A DNA stretch of 64,000 bases from Shewanella salipaludis (GCF_012911865.1 NZ_JAAXYH010000007.1:1-64000), one strand, 5' to 3'; positions 47,643 through 56,754 are shown, counted from the first letter of the stretch. The notes: a model not told the origin generated them from the sequence alone. A program made the numbers and translations.

Positions 47643-48645
47643 GATGAAAGAGACCCGGATGCAGCCAACGATAGATGCAAAAAACCAGACAACACAAGCA
47701 ACAGCAGATGGCGACAGCGCCGGCTTATACCCTATAGGCGAGGTTTCGCGCCTGACCGGCGTCAATGCCGTGACCCTGCGGGCCTGGCAACGCCGCTTCG
47801 GCCTGGTGATCCCCAAGCGCACCCCCAAGGGCCATAGGCTCTACAGCGCAGCCGACATAGCGCAGATCCGGGAGATCTGCCGTTGGCTGGAAAGGGGGGT
47901 CGCCATCAGCAAGGTGAAGCCGCTGCTGGCCCCTGGCCCGGCGCAGACAAGCGCGCTGCCGCAAGGGCAGGCCGCAGCCCAGGCCCAGATAGCACAGACG
48001 GAATGGCCGGCACTGATGCAGCAGTTGACCCAGGCCTTGCTCGATTTCAATGCCGCCCGCCTGCATGGCCTGCTGGACGCCAATATCGGCCTCTATCCCT
48101 TTGGTCTACTGCGGCAGCAACTGTTGCAACCCTGGCTCGATGAGGTGGGGCTCAGGCTCTCCGGGCGCCTCGATGCCAAGCTGCTGTTGAGCTGGCTGTA
48201 CGATCAGCTCAGTGTCCGTTTCGCCGCGCGCCGCTTAGGTGCCAACAAACAGGCCAGGAAACATTTGCTCCTGCTGCGCCTCTTGCCGTCGGCGGCCCCG
48301 GCCGCTGCCATTGGGGATGTCGTGTCCGAGGGGGCTTGGGAGTCCATGCTGGTGGGGGCCGAACTGAGCGAGCTCGGCGTTGGAGTGACGGACTTGGGCG
48401 CCCATGACCTCGCCGCCTTGCCGCTGGTGCTCGACAGGTTGAGCCCGGATGCGCTGCTGCTCTTGCCAGGACCAGGCTACAGTGCCGGTGAGCGGGCCAA
48501 TATCGCCGCACAGTTGGCGGCGTTGCCGCTCGAGTGCCACCTCTATGGCCGTTTTGCTCTGACCCTGAGCGGCTTGGCGCCCTGGAGGCTGACGGAGCTG
48601 AGTGCCCTGCTGGCGTCATCCGAGACGGGGGGCGCAGATGAATAG
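47632..48645 (+). CDS. MerR-family regulator with degenerate B12-domain tail
   Basis: The 337-residue protein has an N-terminal MerR HTH (about 32-100, with YPIGEVSRLTGVNAVTLRAWQRRFGL and HRLYSAADIAQI). A linker and a C-terminal region with the shape of the CarH/LitR cobalamin module follow. The key B12 features are not visible: no W...EH pair in the four-helix part and no DxHxxG histidine in the Rossmann part. It may therefore act without cobalamin, as BluR-like proteins do. Its genes flank it as in light-induced operons: YbgA-like upstream and photolyase downstream (8-base overlap). Starts at 47632, 47644 or 47659 are possible. Confidence 0.82.
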   Translation: MPIEMKETRMQPTIDAKNQTTQATADGDSAGLYPIGEVSRLTGVNAVTLRAWQRRFGLVIPKRTPKGHRLYSAADIAQIREICRWLERGVAISKVKPLLAPGPAQTSALPQGQAAAQAQIAQTEWPALMQQLTQALLDFNAARLHGLLDANIGLYPFGLLRQQLLQPWLDEVGLRLSGRLDAKLLLSWLYDQLSVRFAARRLGANKQARKHLLLLRLLPSAAPAAAIGDVVSEGAWESMLVGAELSELGVGVTDLGAHDLAALPLVLDRLSPDALLLLPGPGYSAGERANIAAQLAALPLECHLYGRFALTLSGLAPWRLTELSALLASSETGGADE

Positions 48646-50101
48646 GTCATCGCCACAGGCCCTCGTCTGGTTCAGGCAAGATCTGCGCCTGACGGATAAT
48701 CAAGCGCTCAGTGCCGCCTGTGACTGGGCCAGAGAAGGTGAGACAGGAGCCGCGGAGGGCAGCACAAAGGTTCGCGCCTTGTATATCGCCACACCCATGC
48801 AGTGGCGGGCCCATGATGTGGCGCCCATTCAGCTGGATTTCATCGAGCGGCATCTCAACTTGCTGGCCCAGGGGCTGGCGCGCCTGGGAATAGCGTTGGA
48901 ACTGGTGCATCTGGACAGCTTCGGGCAGGTGGATGATTTTCTGGCCGCTTATGTGCGAGAGCATGGGATAGGGCGCATCTTTGCCGGTGCCGAACCCGAG
49001 TTCAACGAGCGCATGCGTGATCGGCGACTGATGGCCGCCGGCTTGCCCCTGCAGCTGAGTGATGAGCATTGCCTCCTGCCACCCGGCACTGTACTTAACC
49101 TCGGCGGCGAGATGTACAAGGTGTTTACCCCCTTTGCCAAGTGCTGGCGCCAGTTGGCGAGCCGAGGTGCGATAGCGCCTCTGCCCATCCCTTCCCCCAT
49201 GGGGCCGGCATTGGCCGCCCCAGAGCCTTTGCACTTGAGGTGTGACAAGCTATCCAGTCACTTGTGGCCGGCGGGGGAGGACGAGGCGGGTCTTTTGCTG
49301 CATGCCTTCGTCGAGCAGCGGCTGCAGGACTATGGTGCCGAGCGCGACTTTCCGGCGCTCGACGGCACCAGTCGCCTGTCGCCCTATCTCGCCATCGGGG
49401 TCTTGAGTCCGCGCCAATGTGTCGCTGCCTTGCAGGGGCGTTTCCCGGCGGCGCTGGTCGAAGATACGCCCGCCAAGGTGTGGCTCAACGAACTCATCTG
49501 GCGGGAGTTTTACCGCCACCTGCTGGTGGCCTTTCCGCGCCTGTCCAGGGGGGGCAACTTTAATCCGCGGGCAGACAAGTTGCCATGGCGCAATGACAGG
49601 GCAGATTTTGCCGCCTGGTGCGAGGGCCGCACCGGCTATCCTTTGGTGGATGCCGCCATGCGGCAACTCAGACAAACCGGTTGGATGCATAATAGATTGC
49701 GGATGTTGGTGGCCAGTTTCCTCACCAAACATCTGCTGATCGACTGGCGTTGGGGCGAGCAGTATTTCCGTCGCCACCTGATAGATGGCGATCTGGCGGC
49801 CAACAACGGTGGCTGGCAATGGTCGGCGGGCATCGGCTGCGATGCCCAGCCCTATTTCCGTATCTTCAATCCCATGACCCAGAGTGAAAAGTTTGACCCG
49901 GATGCCAGCTTCATCCGCAAATATCTTCCCGAGCTGGCGCCCTGGAGCCTGAAGCAGCTGCACCACCCAGAACAGCATGGCAGTGACGAGATGCTCGCTC
50001 CGCTTTCAGACAGGACGGCAACTTGCTACCCGCGGCCAATAATAGCCCATGCGGTGGCCAGGGCGCGGGCGCTGGACGTGTTGGGGATGTTGAAAAAGTA
50101 G
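48638..50101 (+). CDS. phrB: Class I CPD photolyase
   Basis: The 487-residue DNA repair flavoprotein has an N-terminal antenna domain (about 8-140, LVWFRQDLRLTDNQAL) and a FAD-binding helical domain (about 200-480). Visible blocks are TSRLSPYLAIGVLSPR, WLNELIWREFYRHLL, FNPRADKLPW, and the near-invariant ANNGGWQWSAGIGCDAQPYFRIFNP. It splits cyclobutane pyrimidine dimers with blue light. The start at 48638 (GGGGGG upstream) overlaps the MerR gene. The TAG stop falls in the first unit of a 12-bp tandem repeat; without it the frame continues for 18 more codons. Confidence 0.95.
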   Translation: MNRSSPQALVWFRQDLRLTDNQALSAACDWAREGETGAAEGSTKVRALYIATPMQWRAHDVAPIQLDFIERHLNLLAQGLARLGIALELVHLDSFGQVDDFLAAYVREHGIGRIFAGAEPEFNERMRDRRLMAAGLPLQLSDEHCLLPPGTVLNLGGEMYKVFTPFAKCWRQLASRGAIAPLPIPSPMGPALAAPEPLHLRCDKLSSHLWPAGEDEAGLLLHAFVEQRLQDYGAERDFPALDGTSRLSPYLAIGVLSPRQCVAALQGRFPAALVEDTPAKVWLNELIWREFYRHLLVAFPRLSRGGNFNPRADKLPWRNDRADFAAWCEGRTGYPLVDAAMRQLRQTGWMHNRLRMLVASFLTKHLLIDWRWGEQYFRRHLIDGDLAANNGGWQWSAGIGCDAQPYFRIFNPMTQSEKFDPDASFIRKYLPELAPWSLKQLHHPEQHGSDEMLAPLSDRTATCYPRPIIAHAVARARALDVLGMLKK

Positions 50102-50136
50102 TTGAAAAAGCAGTTGAAAAACCAGTTGAAAAAGCA
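50089..50136. repeat. 12-bp tandem repeat at the photolyase stop codon
   Basis: Four units of GTTGAAAAAGCA type (starts 50089, 50101, 50113, 50125). The photolyase stop TAG (50099-50101) occurs where the other units have CAG or CCA followed by G, so one C-to-T change could have created it. Reading on would add LKKQ-type repeats. Confidence 0.9.
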
Positions 50137-50244
50137 GTGGATTAACACCAAGGCATAGAAGGGCGACGGCAAGCATAGGCCGCCGAGGGGCGGCGGTCTA
50201 TGCTCATGAGCCATGTGCTGTCTTGCGGGCAATATCTCGGGGAT

Positions 50245-50589
50245 TCAGCCCGTGAGTTTGCTGCTGTCCGTGGATTTTTTATCGTAATACTCGAACGGGA
50301 AGAGGTTGCGTATCATCTGGGTGGTGTTGTCGCTGACATTGGCCGACACATGCAGGCGCACGTCACCCGCTTTCTCGGCCCTGATGGTGCAGCTGAGTTT
50401 TTCCGCCTTGGCGATGTTGCGGCAGTCGCGTTCGAATTTTTCCGGGATCTTACCCTTGTGGGACGTCATCCTGCCCTTCTTGAAGTGCATCTCGAACAAG
50501 GTTAACGCCTGCTTGCTGCTGAAGATCAACTTGTATACCAGGAAGACGGCTAAGGCGATAAAGCCAATTTTAATTAGGATAGGGGTCAT
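50245..50589 (-). CDS. DUF3634-like small membrane protein
   Basis: A 114-residue protein with an N-terminal membrane helix (about 2-22) and a soluble charged domain (EMHFKKGRMTSHKGKIPEKFERDCRNIAK). It matches my recollection of the DUF3634 family of Shewanella and Vibrio. Function unknown. The start at 50589 follows AGGAGCTGAC; the longer frame has no such site. Confidence 0.75.
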   Translation of the reverse strand: MTPILIKIGFIALAVFLVYKLIFSSKQALTLFEMHFKKGRMTSHKGKIPEKFERDCRNIAKAEKLSCTIRAEKAGDVRLHVSANVSDNTTQMIRNLFPFEYYDKKSTDSSKLTG

Positions 50590-50975
50590 GTCAGCTCCTG
50601 CCAAATGGACTGATTTAACCATACTCCGGCGCAGCGGATTTGAACAGTATCCGGAGGAGAAATTTCTCCTGCATGCAGGCAGCGCTTTTTCTGTGACTCG
50701 CTGTTTCATCTGCTTTTTTTCCGATCCTTAGCTGTCTTGGCGACAGGAAACCGCCCCGGCCCGAGTCGGCGGCAGGACTCGGTATATTTGCCATCTCATG
50801 TCAAAAATAACGAACGTCAAGGGTGTTTATGCCGATTTTTGTCGCAGGAAATACATACTTGTAAAAAATATTGAATTCAGGCTTGGGGTACGACTATTCT
50901 GGAGTCATCGACTCGGGTGAGCCAAGCCGTCACCGGCTCATGTCATCCCCTAGCATTTATCAGTAAGAGGTCATC
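50590..50975. other. Leader region of puuC
   Basis: About 386 bp. It holds a candidate PuuR box (50803-50816), a GAGCC/GGCTC hairpin (about 50919-50941) and an AT-rich promoter-like stretch near 50860-50880. Confidence 0.45.
50803..50816 (+). promoter_or_regulatory. Candidate PuuR box upstream of puuC
   Basis: AAAAATAACGAACG resembles the box in the puuB-puuR spacer (AAATAAAACGAACA on its minus strand) and, loosely, the E. coli PuuR sequence AAAATATAATGAACA as I remember it. It is the weakest of the three candidates. Confidence 0.35.
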
Positions 50976-52475
50976 ATGAGCACACAGAAAAGCCGCCGCG
51001 ATTGGGAGAGCCTGGCGGACACCTTGAGCATTCAGGGGCAGGCCTTCATCGATGGGCATTACCAAGAGGCTGCCTCCGGGGCGAGTTTCGACTGTATCAG
51101 CCCCATAGATGGCCGCGTCCTGGCCAAGGTGGCCAGCTGCGATCTGGAAGATGCCAACCTCGCCGTCGCCAGTGGCCGGGCGGCCTTCGATGCCGGCAGC
51201 TGGTCACGACTGGCACCGGTCAAGCGCAAGCAGGTGATGATCCGCCTCGCCGACTTGCTCGAGGCCAATGCCGACGAACTGGCGCTGCTGGAAACCCTCG
51301 ACATGGGCAAGCCCATACGTTACGCCAGGGCGGTGGATGTGGCGGGGGCCGCCAGGGCACTGCGTTGGTCCGGTGAAGCCATAGACAAGATTTATGACGA
51401 GATTGCCCCCACGGCCCACAACGAGATCGGCATGATCACCCGCGAGCCAGTGGGGGTCGTGGCGGCGATAGTACCCTGGAATTTTCCCCTGCTGATGGCT
51501 TGCTGGAAACTGGGGCCGGCGCTCGCCAGCGGCAACAGTGTGGTGCTTAAACCTTCGGAAAAATCCCCCTTGAGCGCCATTCGCCTGGCGCAACTGGCTA
51601 TCGAAGCCGGGATCCCCGCCGGGGTGCTCAATGTGTTGCCCGGCTTCGGCCATAGCGTCGGCAAGGCGCTGGCGCTGCATATGGACGTGGATACCCTGGT
51701 GTTTACCGGCTCGACCAGGACCGCCAAGCAGCTGATGATCTATGCCGGTGAATCCAACATGAAGCGGGTGTGGCTGGAGGCGGGCGGCAAGAGCCCTAAT
51801 ATCGTCTTCAACGATGCCCCGGATCTGAAGGCCGCCGCGGTAGCCGCGGCCTCGGCCATCGCCTTCAACCAGGGGGAAGTCTGCACCGCAGGCTCGCGCC
51901 TCTTGGTGGAATCCGGGGTCAAGGACGAGCTTGTTCGCCTCATCGCCGCCGAGCTGCAGGCTTGGCAGCCAGGGCACCCGCTCGATCCCGCCACCACCTG
52001 TGGCGCCTTGGTGGATAAGCAGCAGCTGGAGACTGTGCTGGGTTACATTCAGGCGGGTCGGGACGAGGGGGCCAGCCTGGTGCAGGGCGGCGCCCGGGTG
52101 CTGGCGGAAACCGGCGGCCTCTATGTGCAGCCGACCATTTTCGCCGGGGTGCATAACAGGATGAAAATCGCCTGTGAAGAGATCTTCGGCCCGGTATTGT
52201 CTGTCATCACGTTCGACGGCATGGAGCAGGCGATAGCGATAGCCAACGATAGCATCTATGGCCTGGCGGCCGGGGTCTGGACCTCGGACATCAACAAGGC
52301 CCACAAGACGGCCAAGGCCCTGCGTGCCGGCATGGTGTGGATCAACCACTATGACGGTGGCGACATGACGGCGCCCTTCGGTGGCTATAAACAGTCCGGC
52401 AACGGCAGGGATAAGTCCTTACATGCCTTTGATAAGTACACAGAGATTAAGGCGACCTGGATAGCCTTGAGCTAG
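50976..52475 (+). CDS. puuC: Gamma-glutamyl-gamma-aminobutyraldehyde dehydrogenase
   Basis: The 499-residue NAD(P)+-dependent enzyme oxidises gamma-glutamyl-gamma-aminobutyraldehyde in the Puu putrescine pathway. PWNFP lies near 167, the general base is E268 (LEAGGKSP) and the nucleophile C303 (GEVCTAGSR). Overall it resembles PuuC, including KIYDEIAPTAHNEIGMITREPVGVV. It lies 8 kb from the rest of the puu genes, separated by unrelated genes. Assignment to the pathway rests on similarity and on those genes being nearby. Confidence 0.88.
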   Translation: MSTQKSRRDWESLADTLSIQGQAFIDGHYQEAASGASFDCISPIDGRVLAKVASCDLEDANLAVASGRAAFDAGSWSRLAPVKRKQVMIRLADLLEANADELALLETLDMGKPIRYARAVDVAGAARALRWSGEAIDKIYDEIAPTAHNEIGMITREPVGVVAAIVPWNFPLLMACWKLGPALASGNSVVLKPSEKSPLSAIRLAQLAIEAGIPAGVLNVLPGFGHSVGKALALHMDVDTLVFTGSTRTAKQLMIYAGESNMKRVWLEAGGKSPNIVFNDAPDLKAAAVAAASAIAFNQGEVCTAGSRLLVESGVKDELVRLIAAELQAWQPGHPLDPATTCGALVDKQQLETVLGYIQAGRDEGASLVQGGARVLAETGGLYVQPTIFAGVHNRMKIACEEIFGPVLSVITFDGMEQAIAIANDSIYGLAAGVWTSDINKAHKTAKALRAGMVWINHYDGGDMTAPFGGYKQSGNGRDKSLHAFDKYTEIKATWIALS

Positions 52476-52928
52476 CTTTTGAATCTGCTCTGACGGTTTA
52501 ACGCCTGCCTCGACTATTCCTTGTATCCCTCGGCTTGGGTGTTAAGGGATGGTCGTCACCGGCTGTAGCGGTTCACCGCGGGAAAGGATAGCGGCATGCC
52601 CAATAGCCGGCTCGAATGGCCGGGAATCCATGCCAATAGCCGAGGAAATATATTGTTACCTTTGGCAATACATTGTCACCATATGCCTTCTCAGCCGCAT
52701 CATGATGTTCCCCTGTCGACACTATACTTTATAGGCTATCTCTGTCCGCTGCGCAGCGTTTCATCCATTGGACAAAATTCGACATTCTGAAAACAATCGC
52801 TGGTTAATCAAATGGTTGGTGATTGTGAAACCTACTCTTGTGTTATGGCCTTAATGCGCAGGGACAAGATGGCAAGTGTTGGTTGTGAAATGAAATCGGC
52901 TATCGCATTGATGATATTGGAGGTTGAG
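52476..52928. other. Intergenic region without recognised elements
   Basis: About 450 bp after puuC. Short ORFs occur but lack ribosome sites. GC-rich dyads (for example around 52555-52590) are present but no clear terminator. Confidence 0.35.
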
Positions 52929-53321
52929 ATGAAATCTTACCTTGTTATTTCTACATTGCTACTGAGTGGTTGGGCGATTGATACACAAGCTGAAAACTAT
53001 GTTTTCGTGGCTGCAGATCATAAACCAGAAACAAAAATTTGTGTTTTGGCTGGCAGTAATCAACAGCCCAAACTTCGGCTTCAGATGAATGCTTACAGTA
53101 ATCTTCTAAGATTTACGACTAACAACATCATTTGTAATGACATGAGTCTGACCCAATTTGCCTATCGTTATGGCGCCATGGATTCGTACGCCTATTTGAA
53201 TCGATTTACCAGAAGTTACAATAAGGTCAAGGAAAGGGTCACTATCCGTGATATTGCCGCAGTGCCCGGCAGCAAAGCAGATAGTGATGACACTGTTTTT
53301 GTTTATGTATCAGCAAAATAG
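52929..53321 (+). CDS. Small secreted protein (DUF3718-like)
   Basis: A 130-residue protein with a signal peptide (MKSYLVISTLLLSGWAIDTQA). The mature part has KICVLAGSN and NNIICNDMSLTQFAYRYG with two cysteines that could form a disulfide. It resembles DUF3718 proteins of Shewanella, judged from memory. GGAGGT lies before the ATG at 52929. The gene is more AT-rich than its neighbours. A strong terminator follows. Confidence 0.72.
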   Translation: MKSYLVISTLLLSGWAIDTQAENYVFVAADHKPETKICVLAGSNQQPKLRLQMNAYSNLLRFTTNNIICNDMSLTQFAYRYGAMDSYAYLNRFTRSYNKVKERVTIRDIAAVPGSKADSDDTVFVYVSAK

Positions 53322-53331
53322 TAGGATGACG

Positions 53332-53363
53332 GCCTGAAGCCGGCATGGGCTTCAGGCTTTTTT
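53332..53363 (+). terminator. Rho-independent terminator
   Basis: GCCTGAAGCC and GGCTTCAGGC arms with a short loop, followed by TTTTTT. Confidence 0.92.
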
Positions 53364-53414
53364 CAATCGCAACTTCGGGCGCAGGAGCCGCTCAATTAAC
53401 GGGTTTGTCCATGC

Positions 53415-54056
53415 CTATTCCCGGCGGCTCCCCGGACGGCGAACCACTCTCAGTTTGCCGCTGCTTCCGCCGCCACAAAAGAAACGGGTATCGCCGTCAG
53501 ACTCCAGCCCAGACACGCCGGTCCCACTGGGCATCGCCAGCCGTTCCAGCACTTCTCCGGTCTGAGCATCCACTCGCCTCAACTCGCTCTCTTCATCTTC
53601 CCAGGTGCCGTGCCAGAGTTCGTGGTCAACCCAGGTGACTCCGGTCACGAAGCGATTGGATTCTATGGTATTGAGGATCTTCCCTGTTTCCGGGTCGACT
53701 CTATGTATCTTCCGATTCTGATACTGTCCCACCCAGAGCGTTCCTTCGGCCCAGGCGAGCCCCGAGTTGCCGCCGTCGGGTGCCGGGATGGTGGCGAGTA
53801 CCCGGCCTGTGTCCGGATCGAGTTTCTGGATGCTATCCTCGGCGATCTGAAACAGATGTTGGCCATCAAAAGCCGTCCCCGCATGGGCCGGGACCTGGAT
53901 AGAGCGCAGCGTCTGCCCAGTTGCAGGATTCAGGGCGTTGAGCCTGTCTCCCGATGCAAACCAGACTTGCCGGCCGTCATAGCTGACTCCATGCACGCCA
54001 TCGACACCGGGAAAAGGTCCGTATTCACAGATGATTTCGGCCGTTCTTGGTTTCAT
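53415..54056 (-). CDS. Beta-propeller protein (Vgb/YVTN-like)
   Basis: The 213-residue protein is built of short repeated blades: NALNPATGQTLRSI, QKLDPDTGRVLATI, HRVDPETGKILNTI and RRVDAQTGEVLERL. Each resembles a propeller strand pair, spaced about 40-45 residues. There is no signal peptide, unlike most extracellular glutaminyl-cyclotransferase-like propellers. The biochemical role is unknown. Only 36 bp separate it from the upstream regulator gene, so the two are probably co-transcribed and may form a functional pair. Confidence 0.75.
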   Translation of the reverse strand: MKPRTAEIICEYGPFPGVDGVHGVSYDGRQVWFASGDRLNALNPATGQTLRSIQVPAHAGTAFDGQHLFQIAEDSIQKLDPDTGRVLATIPAPDGGNSGLAWAEGTLWVGQYQNRKIHRVDPETGKILNTIESNRFVTGVTWVDHELWHGTWEDEESELRRVDAQTGEVLERLAMPSGTGVSGLESDGDTRFFCGGGSSGKLRVVRRPGSRRE

Positions 54057-54092
54057 GTTTTGTTCCTCATGGTTTGATTCTACGCCCCCATT

Positions 54093-55313
54093 CTAGTCGC
54101 TCGGCAATGGACCCGGGAGTAACAAAGTTGTCGTGAATCCCGGCACCGAGGGGAGCAGCCAACGACGCGCCCGCCCGCGCCCGAAAGCGTGCACCTTGCC
54201 CGCCGCCGCGAGCGAGTCGAGCGTGCGTTGCACCGTGCGCTGACTGGTGCCCAACACCAGGGCGAGTGCCGAGCTCGACCAGGCTTCACCGTCGGCGAGC
54301 AAGGCGAGTATCTGCGCATGTTTATCTTCAATGGGCCGCGCCAATACCAGTATCTCGTCGGTATTGTGTGGCAGCAGGATAAAGCCCCGTTTGGTCGCGC
54401 TCACCCCGGCAAGGGGCCCGAGCGCGGTGCGCAGCCGCCCGAGTTCAACCCGTAAGCGTGCTCTATGGGACTCATCGGCAAGCGTCAATCTGAAGGCGCG
54501 CGCGATCAGCGCGTCCCTGGGAACGTCCTCGGGCCAAGCTTCTGCCAGCGCCCGGGCGAGGGCGAATAACACCGGGCGTGTTGCCAGGCAGACCTGGTTG
54601 CACCTATCCCGCAGCAGATGACGGCAGGCGTCCACTATCAAGGCCTTGGATGCCAGCAACGCCTCTACGTCCTCGAGCAGCAGGAGCCGTTCCTCGCCAT
54701 GGGCAATCAGGCGCGCGGCCGGGGTGTCCAGGAGGAGACCTGCGCTTTTTACTTCCGCCGTCAGTAGCGGGTTATGTGCTTGGTGTGCGGCGTCTTCGGC
54801 TCGCTCGAGTGCCATTCGTGCCGCCTTAGTCTGCAGGCGGCGTATCGCGAGCCCTGCAACAACCAGCTCGTGGGCGGCTGTAAAGGTGGGAGGGAAGGGC
54901 CCTGGGTCCAGCTTGGCGAGTGTCTGTTCGGTCTCGTCGAGGCGCCCCATGAGGAGTTGGCGCCGACTCTCGAGATGCAGTGCATAGGCGGCATTGATGT
55001 GGTCGCCGCTTCTCTGCAGGGTTGCTCGCGCGGCGTCGAGCGTCTTGGCGGGCCAGCCGAGATCGCGTGAGATCAGGGCTATCTCGGCTTCGGCGACCAC
55101 ACACCTGGCGCGGGCCACAGACTGCTTCGGCCCGAAGGTGCGCGCCGCACTGCGCAACAGCTCCCTGGCTCGCACGACATCGCCGAGCTGTGCCATGGCA
55201 ATGCCGCGCAGCGCCAGCGCCGGCGCGTCGTCACGCAGGGCGACCCGCTTCAAGGCACCTAGGGGATCACCTGCGGCCAAGGCCTGTGCTGCGGCTGTGA
55301 TCAGTGAGTCCAT
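54093..55313 (-). CDS. TPR-like regulator with C-terminal winged helix domains
   Basis: The 406-residue protein is alanine- and arginine-rich. Residues about 1-230 look like TPR-type helical repeats (ALALRGIAMAQLGDVVRARELL, ARCVVAEAEIALISRD). A winged-helix-like stretch follows (about 275-320, RLRVELGRLRTAL...KRGFILL, similar to BTAD/OmpR-type domains). A second HTH lies at about 335-385 (SSALALVLGTSQRTVQRTLDSLAAAGKV). It is probably a cytosolic transcription factor; the signal and targets are unknown. It precedes a propeller gene by 36 bp. Base composition is more GC-rich than the adjacent genes. Confidence 0.72.
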   Translation of the reverse strand: MDSLITAAAQALAAGDPLGALKRVALRDDAPALALRGIAMAQLGDVVRARELLRSAARTFGPKQSVARARCVVAEAEIALISRDLGWPAKTLDAARATLQRSGDHINAAYALHLESRRQLLMGRLDETEQTLAKLDPGPFPPTFTAAHELVVAGLAIRRLQTKAARMALERAEDAAHQAHNPLLTAEVKSAGLLLDTPAARLIAHGEERLLLLEDVEALLASKALIVDACRHLLRDRCNQVCLATRPVLFALARALAEAWPEDVPRDALIARAFRLTLADESHRARLRVELGRLRTALGPLAGVSATKRGFILLPHNTDEILVLARPIEDKHAQILALLADGEAWSSSALALVLGTSQRTVQRTLDSLAAAGKVHAFGRGRARRWLLPSVPGFTTTLLLPGPLPSD

Positions 55314-55498
55314 GGATATCCTGTCATGCGCGTTACTCCCATCCTTCGGTGCCCTTGCTAATCTAGCTCACGAGCGTTAATGAGTACAAGTGTGAGCCCA
55401 TGGTTCGAGTGAGACTCAGGGCGCGGCGCGGTCAGCAGGGTGTCATCTGCCGCCGCATTAGGTTATGTTAACTAAATGAAATGCAACAAGGAGATACC

Positions 55499-56362
55499 AT
55501 GAACTATCCATTGGTTAGCACGGCCTGGCTCGAGGCCCATCTGCAAGACGAGAAGCTGGTGTTGCTCGATGCCAGCATGGATACAGTCATAGGCAAGGAG
55601 CCGCTGATCTACGACCGGCTGGTGTGCATCCCAGGGGCGCGCAGGTTCGAGCTGGAGCGCCAATTCTGCGATTTGCAGTCGAGCCAAATTCACGCCCTGC
55701 CAACCGAGGCGCAATTCAGTCTGGGCATACAGGCGCTGGGCATAGCGCCGGACAGCCTGGTGGTGATCTATGACAACCAGGGGATCTACGCTTCGCCCCG
55801 CGCCTGGTGGACCTTCAGGGTGATGGGCTTTGACAACGTCTTTGTGCTCGATGGCGGCCTGCCCCAATGGCTGGCCGAGGGCCGCAAAACCGTGAATGAG
55901 TATCAGGCCGTCGACGAGACTGCCAAGGGCAATGCCGTTGGTCATTACCGGCCGCAGTTGGTGTGTGATTCGGCCGAGGTGCTCAGGCGGCTGGACGATG
56001 CCGGCACGGCGATTTTCGATGCCCGCGGCGCGGCGCGTTTCCAGGGCAAGGCGCCCGAGCCCAGGGCCGGGGTGCGCTCCGGGCATATTCCTCATTCCCA
56101 CAATCTGCCCTTCACCGAGGTGCTGGACGGTTACAGACTCAGGCCGGTTGCCGAGTTGCGCCGGCGTTTCGCCGAGCTGAGCGGCGATGATGCAGATACA
56201 GGCAAGAGGTGCATCTGCAGTTGTGGCTCGGGGATCACCGCCTGCATCCTGATCCTGGCGTTGGAGGCTGCCGGTTATGATCATGCCGTACTCTATGATG
56301 GCTCCTGGGCCGACTGGGGCAGCAATCACGCCCTGCCGCTCGAGACGGATTTGGGAAAGTGA
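55499..56362 (+). CDS. Two-domain rhodanese-like sulfurtransferase
   Basis: The 287-residue protein has an N-terminal inactive rhodanese domain (about 5-135, with PRAWWTFRVMGFDNVFVLDGG) and a catalytic C-terminal one (about 155-280). The active-site loop is CSCGSGITAC near residue 240, close to the CGSGVTA of SseA-type 3-mercaptopyruvate sulfurtransferases, so that activity is the best guess over thiosulfate. AAGGAGAT sets the start at 55499. Confidence 0.88.
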   Translation: MNYPLVSTAWLEAHLQDEKLVLLDASMDTVIGKEPLIYDRLVCIPGARRFELERQFCDLQSSQIHALPTEAQFSLGIQALGIAPDSLVVIYDNQGIYASPRAWWTFRVMGFDNVFVLDGGLPQWLAEGRKTVNEYQAVDETAKGNAVGHYRPQLVCDSAEVLRRLDDAGTAIFDARGAARFQGKAPEPRAGVRSGHIPHSHNLPFTEVLDGYRLRPVAELRRRFAELSGDDADTGKRCICSCGSGITACILILALEAAGYDHAVLYDGSWADWGSNHALPLETDLGK

Positions 56363-56554
56363 GGCAGCATGGCGCCTGGCAGCTTAGGCATAACCAGGCG
56401 AGCCTGGAGCGCTAAGCTAAGTCAGAAGTGAACACCAGTTCCCCTTGGTCACTTACTCACTCAAAGTAGCAAATTTTCTGGTGACAAGCGAAGTCACAGT
56501 TTGCGGATCACCCCTTCGAAGTTGTCGAAGGGCGTTGAAGAAAATGCCGTAAGG

Positions 56555-56754
56555 CTCGCATGGATGCGAGGCTAGCTTTCGAGGTACAGGATGTACCATC
56601 GGAAGCGCTAGTCATTTTCGAATAAGCACGAGGCTGGTACCTAATGCAGGTAACTTCGTGGGGCGTCATGGAGGATGCAAGGAGGATAAGGACGAGCAGT
56701 CCTCCTTGCCCGGGTGTGGGCGGGCAGCCCACGACTTTCTCGGCCGCAAGGCCG
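56555..56754. repeat. Array of palindromic hairpins
   Basis: Perfect-arm dyads follow one another: CTCGCAT/ATGCGAG (56555-56570), GGTACA/TGTACC (56583-56597), GCAAGGAGGA/TCCTCCTTGC (56677-56709), GTGGGC/GCCCAC (56716-56732) and CGGCC/GGCCG (56741-56754). It resembles dispersed palindromic elements of Shewanella genomes as I remember them, but I cannot confirm copies elsewhere. Confidence 0.7.

Noticed and set aside
51204..52349. A 381-codon minus-strand ORF opposite puuC
   Set aside because: Antisense shadow of a full-length aldehyde dehydrogenase with E268 and C303 in place.
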